Of a stretch of 64,000 nt of DNA, positions 47,767 through 55,597 are shown piece after piece. Below the pieces are notes generated by a model that saw nothing but the letters and a program-made list of their open reading frames with translations, ran no database searches and was not told where the DNA came from. Position numbers and translations under genes: made by a program. Within the stretch, counting starts at the first letter, position 1, and each line of letters begins with the position of its first letter. Origin of the DNA: Sideroxydans sp. CL21 (GTDB taxonomy: Bacteria; Pseudomonadota; Gammaproteobacteria; Burkholderiales; Gallionellaceae); assembly GCF_902459525.1 (NCBI RefSeq), contig NZ_LR699166.1, positions 287,501 to 351,500 of the forward strand, in the 5' to 3' direction.

Positions 47767-48456
47767 ATGAAAAAACTGGTCATCGCATCGAACAATCCCG
47801 GCAAGTTGCGCGAATTCCAACACATGCTGGCTCCGCTCGGCATCGAAGTGTTGACGCAGGCGCAACTCGGCATCTCCGAAGCCGAAGAGCCGCACTGTAC
47901 GTTCGTCGAAAACGCGCTGGCGAAGGCGCGCCACGTCAGCCGTGAAAGCGGCCTGCCGGCACTGGCTGACGATTCCGGCATCTGCGTCGAAGCGCTGGGC
48001 GGAGCACCCGGCGTGATCTCCGCGCGCTATGCGGGAGACAAGCGCGACTGCGACACGTTACTGGCGGAGCCAGCCGCCTGCGGGAGCAGTCGCAAAGACG
48101 CCTCATCACTGACCCCTGAAGCTTTGCGCGAACTGGCGAGGCGGCAATCCGATGTGCGCAACAACGAGAAACTGCTGCGCGAGATGCAGGGCGTGGCCGA
48201 CCGCCGCGCGCATTATTACTGCGTGCTAGTGCTGGTGCGCCATGCCGACGATCCGCAACCGCTGATCGCCGAAGGCGAATGGCAGGGCGAAATATTCCAT
48301 GAGGAGCGCGGTGAGGGCGGCTTCGGCTACGATCCGATGTTCTGGCTGCCGCAGTTCGGCAAGACGGCGGCGGAACTGACGCACGACGAGAAGGCGCAGA
48401 TCAGCCATCGCGCCAAGGCGCTGCAGGTGCTGATGCAGCGCTTCCCGCGCGCATGA
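47767..48456 (+). CDS. rdgB: non-canonical purine NTP pyrophosphatase (RdgB/HAM1) with an internal insertion
   Basis: The 229-residue protein keeps SNNPGKLREF, FVENALAKARH, ADDSGICVEALGGAPGVISARYAG, GFGYDPMFW and AQISHRAKAL, so it should hydrolyse ITP, XTP and dITP. It is about 30 residues longer than usual. The extra segment (residues about 97-130, DTLLAEPAACGSSRKDASSLTPEALREL) lies between SARYAG and NNEKLL, where E. coli has a short loop. The inserted DNA contains a REP-like palindrome like the one upstream, so a repeat seems to have entered the gene in frame. It overlaps hemW by ATGA. Confidence 0.9.
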   Translation: MKKLVIASNNPGKLREFQHMLAPLGIEVLTQAQLGISEAEEPHCTFVENALAKARHVSRESGLPALADDSGICVEALGGAPGVISARYAGDKRDCDTLLAEPAACGSSRKDASSLTPEALRELARRQSDVRNNEKLLREMQGVADRRAHYYCVLVLVRHADDPQPLIAEGEWQGEIFHEERGEGGFGYDPMFWLPQFGKTAAELTHDEKAQISHRAKALQVLMQRFPRA

Positions 48457-49652
48457 GCGAGCAGCCGCTGCAACCGTTCGGCATCAAATCGCAGCCGGTA
48501 AATTTCAGGGCGCTGCCGCCGCTGTCGCTGTATATCCACATTCCTTGGTGCGTGCGCAAATGCCCGTATTGCGATTTCAATTCGCACGAGGCGCGCGGCC
48601 GAATGCCGGAGCGTGAATATGTCGCGGCGCTGGTGCGCGACCTGGAAATGGCACTGCCGCTGATTTGGGGGCGCAAGGTATATACCGTGTTCTTCGGCGG
48701 CGGCACGCCCAGTCTGCTGAGCGGGGAAAGCGTGACGGAGATTCTGCGCCAGGTACGCATGTTGCTGCCGCTCGATATCAACGCCGAGATCACGCTGGAA
48801 GCCAATCCCGGCACGGTGGAGGCGGACAAGTTTGCCGCGTTCCTCGAGGCGGGTGTGAACCGGCTGTCGCTTGGTATCCAGAGCTTCAACGACGCCCATC
48901 TGCAGGCGCTGGGTCGCATCCATTCCGCCGATGAAGCCAGACGCGCGATCGGGATTGCGCAGCAGCATTTCGACAACATCAACCTCGACCTGATGTATGC
49001 GCTGCCGAACCAGACTCAAGAACAGGCATTGCAGGACGTGCAGGCCGCGCTGCAATTCAAGCCGCAACATCTGTCCTGCTATCACCTGACGCTGGAACCG
49101 AACACACTTTTCGCGCACCATCCGCCACCGTTGCCGGACGACGATGCGAGCAGCGACATGCAGCAATCCATCGAAGCGCTGCTTGCCGCACACGGTTACG
49201 AACACTATGAGACTTCGGCGTTCGCGCAGCCCGGACGACGCTCGCGGCACAACCTGAACTACTGGCAGTTTGGCGATTATCTGGGCATCGGTGCGGGTGC
49301 CCACAGCAAGCTGAGTTTCCACGACAAGATATTGCGCCAGGCGCGTTACAAGCAGCCGCAAGCCTACATGGAGGCGGTAGCAAGCGGCCAGCCGGTGCAG
49401 GAAGCGCATGAGGTGTCGCATAACGATATCGCATTCGAGTTCATGATGAATGCGCTGCGTCTGAACGAAGGGTTCGACATTGCCCTGTTCACCGAACGCA
49501 CCAGTCTGCCGTTGTTCTCGATACGCCATGAGCTGGCCGAGGCAGAGCGGCGGGGATTGTTATTCCAGGACCACAAAAAAATCGCCCCGACAGAATCGGG
49601 GCGACGGTTTTTGAACGACTTGCTGCAGGTATTTCTGCGGGAAAGAAATTGA
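48453..49652 (+). CDS. hemW: HemW heme chaperone / radical SAM protein
   Basis: The 399-residue protein has the radical SAM cluster motif CVRKCPYCDFNSH (Cys residues near 33-40), VYTVFFGGGTPSLL, SLGIQSF, NLDLMYALPNQT and LGIGAGAHS. It resembles coproporphyrinogen III oxidase but the motif pattern is that of HemW, which handles heme for respiratory proteins. Near the 3' end (49582-49612) the coding DNA forms TCGCCCCGA/TCGGGGCGA followed by TTTTT, a terminator-like structure inside the gene. Confidence 0.94.
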   Translation: MSEQPLQPFGIKSQPVNFRALPPLSLYIHIPWCVRKCPYCDFNSHEARGRMPEREYVAALVRDLEMALPLIWGRKVYTVFFGGGTPSLLSGESVTEILRQVRMLLPLDINAEITLEANPGTVEADKFAAFLEAGVNRLSLGIQSFNDAHLQALGRIHSADEARRAIGIAQQHFDNINLDLMYALPNQTQEQALQDVQAALQFKPQHLSCYHLTLEPNTLFAHHPPPLPDDDASSDMQQSIEALLAAHGYEHYETSAFAQPGRRSRHNLNYWQFGDYLGIGAGAHSKLSFHDKILRQARYKQPQAYMEAVASGQPVQEAHEVSHNDIAFEFMMNALRLNEGFDIALFTERTSLPLFSIRHELAEAERRGLLFQDHKKIAPTESGRRFLNDLLQVFLRERN

Positions 49653-49653
49653 A

Positions 49654-49983
49654 TTAAATTCCCCTGCCCCTTGGATCGGGTATTTCATTGGGATTGAAGT
49701 CGTTCTCTTGATAACAGTGCCGCAAATAGGCAGCTTTCATATTGCCATCGAACTTCAGGTTCTTTGCATTTTGATTGCAAGTTGCTTCTTTTTCCCTTTG
49801 TCCGATTAACTCGGAGTTCTGGCGGGTAGCCACCTTTTTCAAACAAGATGTTGTGTAAGCTTGGCGTTCTTTGAAATTGGTGAACTTAGCGGCTGTGTTT
49901 GCGCAATCGTTGCCTTGATGTGCAAAAGCGGGAGATGCAATTGTGACAAGCAACAAACTCATTAGTGCGATGAAGTATTTCAT
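49654..49983 (-). CDS. small secreted PsiF-like repeat protein
   Basis: The 109-residue precursor has a signal peptide (LLLVTIASPAFA) and two Cys-pair repeats (C..TAAK...R.AYTTSCLKK and C..NAKN...KAAYLRHCYQE), similar to the PsiF repeat. Its role is unknown. It converges on hemW with one base between stops. An 83%-alike paralogue arrangement lies directly upstream at 50163 (same length, same cysteine pattern). Confidence 0.72.
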   Translation of the reverse strand: MKYFIALMSLLLVTIASPAFAHQGNDCANTAAKFTNFKERQAYTTSCLKKVATRQNSELIGQREKEATCNQNAKNLKFDGNMKAAYLRHCYQENDFNPNEIPDPRGRGI

Positions 49984-50058
49984 GTTGACTCCTTAGAGAG
50001 AGATTTGTAGAAAGAAAATTAACACTACAACTACAAATGTTATTCTAATGGAATTAAC

Positions 50059-50080
50059 GTAAAATTTACATAAATTTTAC
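50059..50080. promoter_or_regulatory. AT-rich palindrome upstream of PsiF-like gene
   Basis: GTAAAATTT and AAATTTTAC are perfect inverted arms around ACAT, about 75 bases upstream of the gene starting at 49983. A third partial copy (AAAATTTACAT) follows. It could be an operator. A separate GC-rich hairpin TCCCCTTGT/ACAAGGGGA (50129-50152) lies after the upstream paralogue and may end its transcript. Confidence 0.45.
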
Positions 50081-50162
50081 ACAAAATTTACATTTGTTCT
50101 CCAAGGCCACTTTGGGGTATCCGTACCCTCCCCTTGTCTGAAAACAAGGGGATGGTGCTGAA

Positions 50163-50480
50163 TTACATCTTCGGATGCGGATTTGACTTGTCAAAGTCGT
50201 TTTCCTTATAGCAGTGATTCAAATATTCTTCTTTTTTCTTGCCTTCAAGCTTCATGTTTTCGGCATTGGTATCGCAATGCTGTCTTTTGTCATGCAGGTC
50301 TTGCTCGTAGGATTTTTCTTCATCTACTTTTTTCAAACAGGACTTCATGAATTCTGCGCGTTTGGCTGTGTCCGTGATCGTGGCGGCTTGTTTATCGCAA
50401 TCGTTGGTCGATTCATGTGCAAAGGACGGAGTAGCGAAAGAGGCAAGCAACAAGCAGGTTAGTGCAATGAGGTTTTTCAT
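50163..50480 (-). CDS. small secreted PsiF-like repeat protein, paralogue
   Basis: The 105-residue precursor has a signal peptide (LLLASFATPSFAHE) and two repeats with paired cysteines (DCDKQAATITDTAKRAEFMKSCLKK; HCDTNAENMKLEGKKKEEYLNHCYKENDF). It is a tandem paralogue of the next gene. The protein is highly charged and probably periplasmic; function unknown. Confidence 0.72.
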   Translation of the reverse strand: MKNLIALTCLLLASFATPSFAHESTNDCDKQAATITDTAKRAEFMKSCLKKVDEEKSYEQDLHDKRQHCDTNAENMKLEGKKKEEYLNHCYKENDFDKSNPHPKM

Positions 50481-50580
50481 GTCAGCTCCTTGAATTGAAA
50501 TTATAAAAAGACAATTAACGGCGCAACGAAATCGTCACTGAAGCAATGAAGCAATTTAACGCATTTTTAACAGTATAGAC

Positions 50581-51282
50581 CTAATGGCTATTAATGGGTT
50601 TTTTGCGGAAAACAAGGTCCCAAACGCCATGTCCCAGTTTGAGTCCGCGCAATTCAAACTTGGTGAGGGGCCGATATGAAGGGCGCGGGGCGTAATCTGA
50701 CGCGGTATTTTGCAGCAACGGCTCGGCGCTCAATACTGCCAGCACCTGCTCGGCGTAATCCTGCCAGTCGGTGGCGACGTGGATATAGCCGCCGGGCTTG
50801 AGCTTCCTGACCAGTTGTGCGATGAACGGAGACTGGATCAGGCGGCGTTTGTTGTGGCGCGCCTTGTGCCAGGGGTCGGGGAAGAAGATATGGACGCCGT
50901 CCAAAGTATCGTCGCCAATCATGTCGCGCAGCACTTCCACTGCATCGTGCTGCATGATGCGGATATTCCTGAGTTGCCCGGCATCGATCAGTTTGAGCAG
51001 GTTGCCCACGCCGGGAGTATGTACTTCCAACGCCAGATAGTCGTTCTCGGGATGCGCCTGTGCGATGGTCGCCGTACTGTCGCCCATGCCGAAGCCGATC
51101 TCCAAAATGACCGGAGCAGTGCGACGGAAGGTTTGTACGAGGTCGAGCGGACGAGCAACGTAAGGGATTCCGTAACGCGGCTGCAGGTTGTCAATGGCGC
51201 GCTGTTGCGCGACGGAAACGCGGCCCTGACGCAGTACATAGCTGCGGATGTGGCGATTTTTAAGATCAGTATGGTCAGTCAT
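50581..51282 (-). CDS. trmB: tRNA (guanine-N7-)-methyltransferase
   Basis: The 233-residue protein has [29 protein letters not shown], the family-specific [18 protein letters not shown] and [12 protein letters not shown]. It makes m7G46 in tRNA variable loops. I chose ATG 51282 (MTDHTDLKN); the frame extends 10 codons upstream. A long hairpin (51298-51363) lies between thiG and this start. Confidence 0.95.
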   Translation of the reverse strand: MTDHTDLKNRHIRSYVLRQGRVSVAQQRAIDNLQPRYGIPYVARPLDLVQTFRRTAPVILEIGFGMGDSTATIAQAHPENDYLALEVHTPGVGNLLKLIDAGQLRNIRIMQHDAVEVLRDMIGDDTLDGVHIFFPDPWHKARHNKRRLIQSPFIAQLVRKLKPGGYIHVATDWQDYAEQVLAVLSAEPLLQNTASDYAPRPSYRPLTKFELRGLKLGHGVWDLVFRKKPINSH

Positions 51283-51297
51283 GGGGAAAAAGGCCGT

Positions 51298-51363
51298 CCG
51301 CAGATTTTGCAAATTTCACAGATTTCATGAATTCTAATCTGCGTGAATTTGCAAAATCTGCGG
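51298..51363. repeat. long palindromic repeat between thiG and trmB
   Basis: CCGCAGATTTTGCAAATT is followed, after an 11-base loop and small bulges, by its inverted copy ending at 51363, giving an 18-bp perfect base plus an outer AGATT/AATCT part. The transcript would fold into a stable hairpin 15 bases before trmB. Related CGCAGATT repeats are scattered in other bacterial genomes, so this may be a dispersed palindromic element. Confidence 0.75.
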
Positions 51364-51371
51364 ATAAAGGG

Positions 51372-52166
51372 TTAGCTGCGTGTCGAAGAGATGATGCCCG
51401 CCGTTGGCGAACTCGGGCTGGCGCTATACAGCTTCTTAGGCATGCGTCCGGCGAGGAATGCCTCGCGTCCTGCTTCCACGCCCTTTTTCATGGCCGAGGC
51501 CATCAGCACGGGGTCTTTCGCTCCGGCGATGGCGGTGTTCATCAATACACCGTGGCAACCCAGTTCCATCGCGATGGCGGCATCGGAAGCCGTGCCCACG
51601 CCCGCATCCACGATCACCGGCACCTTTACGCGCTCCATGACGAGCTGCAGGTTCCACGGGTTGAGAATGCCCATGCCGGAGCCGATCAGCGAGGCCAGCG
51701 GCATGATGGCGACGCAGCCGATGTCTTCCAGTTGCTTGGCTACGATGGGGTCGTCCGAGGTGTAAACCATCACCTGAAAACCTTCCGCCACCAGCGTCTT
51801 TGCCGCGGCGATGGTTTCGATCACATTCGGGTACAGCGATTGCGGGTCGCCCAGCACTTCGAGCTTGACCAGACTGTGCCCGTCCAGCAGTTCGCGCGCC
51901 AGGCGCAGGGTGCGCACCGCATCGTCGGCGGTGTAGCAGCCTGCAGTGTTGGGCAGCAGAGTGTATTTCGACGGCGGCAAGATCTCCAGCAGGCTGGGTT
52001 CGTTCGGATTCTGGCCGATGTTGCTGCGGCGTATTGCGATCGTGATGATCTCAGCACCGCTGGCTTCGATTGCCGCTTTGGTCTCGGCAAAGTCCTTGTA
52101 TTTGCCGGTGCCGACCAGCAAGCGGGAAGAATAATTTTTACCGGCGATGACTAATTTATCGTTCAT
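51372..52166 (-). CDS. thiG: thiazole synthase
   Basis: The 264-residue protein starts [23 protein letters not shown] and has [38 protein letters not shown] and [22 protein letters not shown]. It forms the thiamine thiazole from DXP, a glycine-derived imine and ThiS thiocarboxylate. It lies after thiS on the same strand. Confidence 0.96.
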   Translation of the reverse strand: MNDKLVIAGKNYSSRLLVGTGKYKDFAETKAAIEASGAEIITIAIRRSNIGQNPNEPSLLEILPPSKYTLLPNTAGCYTADDAVRTLRLARELLDGHSLVKLEVLGDPQSLYPNVIETIAAAKTLVAEGFQVMVYTSDDPIVAKQLEDIGCVAIMPLASLIGSGMGILNPWNLQLVMERVKVPVIVDAGVGTASDAAIAMELGCHGVLMNTAIAGAKDPVLMASAMKKGVEAGREAFLAGRMPKKLYSASPSSPTAGIISSTRS

Positions 52167-52243
52167 TTATGTTTTCCAGATGATTGCTTAGCTCTGCATG
52201 ACAGTCTGAGCAAATCGTCAGACAGTGCCAATTCAGCCGTTGT

Positions 52244-52447
52244 TTATCCACCGCCAACGGCGACGACGATCTCGAGTTTGTCACTCGCCGCCAACTGCCG
52301 GGTGGCGAAGGTGCTACGCGGCACGATCTCGCCATTGCGCTCCAGCGCGATGCGTTTGCCGGTAAGCCCCATCTCATCAATGAGGGCGGCAACGGTTGTG
52401 TTCTCTGGAAACTGGCGCGGTTCGCCATTGATGCTGACGGTGATCAC
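52244..52447 (-). CDS. thiS: sulfur carrier protein ThiS
   Basis: The 67-residue ubiquitin-like protein (MITVSINGEPRQFPENTTVAALIDEMG) ends in AVGGG, the C-terminal Gly-Gly on which the thiocarboxylate is formed. The start is GTG 52447. It lies just downstream of the truncated tRNA-Gly copy, whose promoter points towards it, so thiS may be read from a tRNA promoter. Confidence 0.92.
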   Translation of the reverse strand: MITVSINGEPRQFPENTTVAALIDEMGLTGKRIALERNGEIVPRSTFATRQLAASDKLEIVVAVGGG

Positions 52448-52491
52448 TTTTAATTTGGCGCTCAATTTTAAGATGCAATGAAGTTGATGTA

Positions 52492-52551
52492 GGGATCGAA
52501 CCCTCGTATGCAGCTTGGGAAGCTGCCGTTCTACCATTGAACTACACCCGC
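52492..52551 (-). pseudogene. truncated tRNA-Gly(CCC) copy
   Basis: The minus strand carries the D-arm, anticodon arm (CCC) and most of the T-arm of tRNA-Gly, identical to the complete copy at 54828. After GATCCC the sequence becomes TACATCAACTTCA instead of the acceptor strand CACCCGC plus CCA. The acceptor and T stems cannot close properly, so this copy should be inactive. The 14 bases beyond still resemble a decayed tRNA end (9 of 14 match). Confidence 0.88.
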
Positions 52552-52664
52552 GATACTCGATGATTTTACGCAGGTTACAGACAATACTCAAATCAACAGT
52601 GTCCTTACAGTGTGAAACAGTGCGGACTCCACCGTGGAGAATACTGTTCAAGGGTTGAGTTTGT
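52492..52664 (-). repeat. 173-bp inverted repeat, left arm (tRNA-Gly plus promoter)
   Basis: This arm is the reverse complement of 54715-54887, with one mismatch in 173 bases. It contains the tRNA promoter (minus strand -35 at 52586-52591, -10 at 52563-52568) and the first 60 bases of tRNA-Gly. Outside the arm the two copies diverge sharply. Confidence 0.95.
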
Positions 52665-52830
52665 TTCTACGGTGGTACGAATTTCGGGGCGATTGCAGTG
52701 ATTGTGGTGACGGTCTATACATTCTTTCATGTTGTGGATACCGAATTTGTCTGGCACGATCCAATTTCTGGATAACTGCTATCGGGTGGAGCGGACACCC
52801 ATTGATGGTCAGGTTTCTTAGGGAAAAACA

Positions 52831-53631
52831 ATGCGTATATTCCAATTCGTTTTATTAATACTTCTGGTCGCATTTTGCATAACAGCGAAAGCGGCTGATG
52901 TATTTTCAGATGGCCATAAAATTTATTTGGAAGGTGAAATTAGAAAAGGCGATGCTGAACGTTTTGCCGCTACATTAATAGAGATGGTAAAGACAGAACT
53001 TATTCCAAATTCTTTGTGGGTTAGTTCAAATGGAGGCGATATTAATGAGGCCATGAAATTGGTTTCTCTTATCAAAGGAACGCGCCTTCATGTCTTTGTA
53101 TCGAAGGGCAAAGTGTGTGCGAGTTCCTGCTTTTTTGTATACCTTGCGGGCATAGAACGCAATGCTCAAAATATTACAAATGATGATGGAACTTTATTGC
53201 CTCAGGAAAAGCGTGATAGATACTACGGGGGTGTAGGAATACATCGCCCATATTTTAAAGACCCATCAGGAAACATTGAATCCGAACATAACCAAATACT
53301 ACTGATGCATAAGGTTAAGTCATATTTGGAAGAAGAGGGTGTCTCCGAACATTTGATTGACACGATGATGACACACCCGTCAAATGATGTATATTGGCTT
53401 AACAGCAAAGATTTAGAAGATATTGGCGAGTACCCCCCAGATGTAGAAGAAGTCGCAATATCAAAGTGCAACTACATAAGAATGCAGAAAATGTATGAAC
53501 AAAAAATGAGCAAAGAACAATTTAGTATAATTTATATGTGCATTTTGGATAATGTTTTAGACAAATATGACCGCCCGCGATTTGATTATTTGGTTAAATT
53601 AAATACAGGTTGGAGACCTTGGAAAAAGTAA
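52831..53631 (+). CDS. secreted ClpP/crotonase-like periplasmic protein (COG3904 type)
   Basis: The 266-residue precursor has a signal peptide (FVLLILLVAFCITAKAA) and a ClpP-like core: SLWVSSNGGDINEAMKLVSLIK, then VFVSKGKVCASSCFFVYLAGIER, where the serine in CASSC is in the nucleophile position. A basic/aromatic C-terminus (LNTGWRPWKK) ends the protein. The biological role is unknown. The gene is strikingly AT-rich and lies inside the tRNA inverted repeat, so it is probably acquired. Confidence 0.7.
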   Translation: MRIFQFVLLILLVAFCITAKAADVFSDGHKIYLEGEIRKGDAERFAATLIEMVKTELIPNSLWVSSNGGDINEAMKLVSLIKGTRLHVFVSKGKVCASSCFFVYLAGIERNAQNITNDDGTLLPQEKRDRYYGGVGIHRPYFKDPSGNIESEHNQILLMHKVKSYLEEEGVSEHLIDTMMTHPSNDVYWLNSKDLEDIGEYPPDVEEVAISKCNYIRMQKMYEQKMSKEQFSIIYMCILDNVLDKYDRPRFDYLVKLNTGWRPWKK

Positions 53632-53735
53632 TCCACTAAGAGCATTCCAAAGCAATAAAAAAACATTCGGTTGTGAGGTTGCCAAATTTCATATCCAATT
53701 AAATTTCAATACTCCGGTATCAATGTGAGGTTCAA

Positions 53736-54020
53736 ATGAAAAAGTATTTACTGATTGCAATGCTTCTTTCCTCATCATATTCAATAACAGTATTTGCTCA
53801 ATGCAGAAGTTCTAATGTCTGCGATAACTATGGAAATAACTGTCGAGTTAAAGACATTTGCGATAACACACTAGACATTCCTTCAACAAAATTACCACTA
53901 ATCCAACCTTTACCTTCAACGGAACTAAAGCCATTGCCATCCTTAGAACTTCCACCTATTGGAACTTCAAAGTGCGAATACTTGCAAGTAAACGGTCGTT
54001 GGCAAAATATTTGTCACTAA
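53736..54020 (+). CDS. small secreted cysteine-containing protein
   Basis: The 94-residue precursor has a signal peptide (IAMLLSSSYSITVFAQ), then CRSSNVCDNYGNNCRVKDIC with four clustered cysteines, a Pro/Leu-rich repeat (LPLIQPLPSTELKPLPSLELPP) and a final CEYLQVNGRWQNICH. It is preceded by GAGG. Family unknown. It is AT-rich cargo like its neighbour. Confidence 0.6.
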   Translation: MKKYLLIAMLLSSSYSITVFAQCRSSNVCDNYGNNCRVKDICDNTLDIPSTKLPLIQPLPSTELKPLPSLELPPIGTSKCEYLQVNGRWQNICH

Positions 54021-54122
54021 TATCGATATATTGAGGGTAATTTAGAAATATAAACGTTCAAAGAAATTGCATGGAGTTACCGCAGTATTTAGGGAGTGAT
54101 AGGTGGATACCGAGGAAGCAAG

Positions 54123-54731
54123 TTGTTAGTCGAAGCTAGTCTTCTGAGGTCGAAGGAACTCCGCGTGTGGATTCATGAGCAAACCAATGAACTCATTTTG
54201 CCAAATTCTGAACGCATACGCATCGGTGCTGCTGCCCTCCATCTTGCACAAGAACACCACGATGCAATCATCACGTTAATTGACAAACTGCTTTACGGTT
54301 CAGCCTTTGCTCTCATAAGGGTACAGCTTGAAGCGTATGCTCATGGCCTTTGGCTATTGAATTTCGCAACAGACACCGAATTGCAGAACTTCATGAAAGG
54401 GACCTGCCCTAAATTAGAACAGATGATTAAGAAAATTGGTAATGCTCCGGAAACAGGAGGAGCATGGCTTAAGGTTAACAAGGAAACAAACTCGCCACAA
54501 TTTAACCAGCTCACACATGGTGGTGCATCTCAAGTCATCAGAAGAATCACAGAAGTCGGAATCGAATCTAGTTATCCAGATGATGAGCTTGCCAGGTTGC
54601 TTGATTTTTCGGTCGAGATAGAAATCCGTGTAGCTGCTGAGCTCTTTGCATTAGCAGATATGGAAACGTTACTGGCGGAATTGGAAAAACAGGCAACTGT
54701 TTTTCGCAACTCACACAAACTCAACCCTTGA
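54123..54731 (+). CDS. DUF6988-like protein
   Basis: The protein of about 202 residues has ERIRIGAAALHLAQEHHDAIITLIDKLLYGSAFALIRVQLEAYAHGLWLL and a later FNQLTHGGASQVIRR, the pattern of DUF6988-type alpha-helical proteins of unknown function, often on mobile DNA. TTG 54123 has GAGGAAG upstream; GTG 54096 is an alternative start. The stop codon lies inside the right inverted-repeat arm, so the last six residues are encoded by the repeat. Confidence 0.65.
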   Translation: MLVEASLLRSKELRVWIHEQTNELILPNSERIRIGAAALHLAQEHHDAIITLIDKLLYGSAFALIRVQLEAYAHGLWLLNFATDTELQNFMKGTCPKLEQMIKKIGNAPETGGAWLKVNKETNSPQFNQLTHGGASQVIRRITEVGIESSYPDDELARLLDFSVEIEIRVAAELFALADMETLLAELEKQATVFRNSHKLNP

Positions 54732-54887
54732 ACAGTATTCTCCACGGTGGAGTCCGCACTGTTTCACACTGTAAGGACACTGTTGATTTGAGTATTGTCT
54801 GTAACCTGCGTAAAATCATCAAGTATCGCGGGTGTAGTTCAATGGTAGAACGGCAGCTTCCCAAGCTGCATACGAGGGTTCGATCCC
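54715..54887 (+). repeat. 173-bp inverted repeat, right arm
   Basis: It matches the reverse complement of 52492-52664 with one mismatch. It begins at ACAAACTCAACCC in the end of the DUF6988-like gene and runs through the tRNA promoter into the T-arm of the intact tRNA-Gly. The 2050-bp loop between arms is AT-rich and carries three cargo genes. Confidence 0.95.
54788..54816 (+). promoter_or_regulatory. tRNA-Gly promoter
   Basis: TTGAGT (54788-54793) and TAAAAT (54811-54816) are separated by 17 bases, a good sigma-70 promoter, 12 bases before the tRNA. The same promoter is present in the left arm on the opposite strand, pointing at thiS. Confidence 0.7.
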
Positions 54888-54901
54888 CTTCACCCGCTCC
54901 A
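54828..54901 (+). tRNA. tRNA-Gly (anticodon CCC)
   Basis: The 74 bases fold into a complete cloverleaf: acceptor GCGGGTG/CACCCGC, anticodon stem CAGC/GCTG around TTCCCAA with anticodon CCC, T-arm GAGGG/CCCTT with TTCGATC, and an encoded CCA end. It closely resembles E. coli tRNA-Gly(CCC). Confidence 0.96.
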
Positions 54902-55060
54902 TTCGCATGGCCTCGTCAAGAAACCCGATTCCCATTCAGATGTGACGCTCCATTATTCCTTGCGCGCATGCTCGATCAGCGAAATTCACGTAGATAGTAC
55001 TGTTCGAAAGAACACATCGCCCAATGAAGCAGGCGCGATGATGACAGGTCCCAGTTATGC

Positions 55061-55498
55061 TCAGCGGATACGCCAGGAAGCATGGCAGCTTACGCAAGCA
55101 CTGGTCAGGTTGGGCAACAGAGCCAGTGCGCGGTCGCGTTCTCCCGCCTGTGCCGCCTTGGCAAATTCGCTGGCGGCGCGGTGGCCTTCCATGCCCAGCG
55201 CACGCATGGCTTGTGGCATATGCGGCCCCGGGCGTGCATCGAAAGGCTTGTCCCTGTTCCGGCCTTGGACGGAAAGACCGAGTTGTTGTTCGGCGACTGC
55301 ACCGGCTTCCTTGAACTTGTCTGTTGCGACCAGTCCGAGAATCTCGTTAAGCGCCACCAGATTGGCGAGCATCTCTTGTCGTAGCGTCTCCTGCGCTGGC
55401 GGCGGCAGGGTGGCCAGTTGGCGTTGGTCTTCAGCCATTAACGGGCCCGCCAGCAGCAAGCCAGCGAGCCACAGAGGGCGCAGACAGTCTGCTTTCAT
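55061..55498 (-). CDS. secreted c-type cytochrome with C-terminal CVSCH (cytochrome c' like)
   Basis: The 145-residue precursor has a signal peptide (LWLAGLLLAGPLMAE), a helical body and a heme motif CVSCH near the C-terminus (TSACVSCHASWRI), the class II arrangement of cytochrome c'. Cytochromes c' bind gases such as NO. The ATG overlaps the cydX stop (ATGA), so it is the last gene of the bd oxidase operon, an unusual partner for cydABX. Confidence 0.8.
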   Translation of the reverse strand: MKADCLRPLWLAGLLLAGPLMAEDQRQLATLPPPAQETLRQEMLANLVALNEILGLVATDKFKEAGAVAEQQLGLSVQGRNRDKPFDARPGPHMPQAMRALGMEGHRAASEFAKAAQAGERDRALALLPNLTSACVSCHASWRIR

Positions 55499-55581
55499 TC
55501 GTGAAACTCGTGCCAGAGCGCGTTGACTACGGCGAACAGTATGGCCATTGCAAGGCCCAACATCCAGGTGAAATACCACAT
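55495..55581 (-). CDS. cydX: cytochrome bd accessory subunit CydX
   Basis: This 28-residue open frame begins MWYFTWMLGLAMAILFAVVN and ends with WHEFHE, the typical CydX/YbgT single-helix peptide that stabilises cytochrome bd. It starts 16 bases after cydB, behind AAGGAGA, and its stop overlaps the start of the cytochrome c'-like gene. Confidence 0.93.
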   Translation of the reverse strand: MWYFTWMLGLAMAILFAVVNALWHEFHE

Positions 55582-55597
55582 GCGAATCTCCTTGAAT

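Noticed and set aside
54728-54997. An 89-codon plus-strand open frame across the tRNA-Gly
   Set aside because: It is translated through the inverted-repeat arm and tRNA and recurs in the left arm only because the DNA is duplicated.
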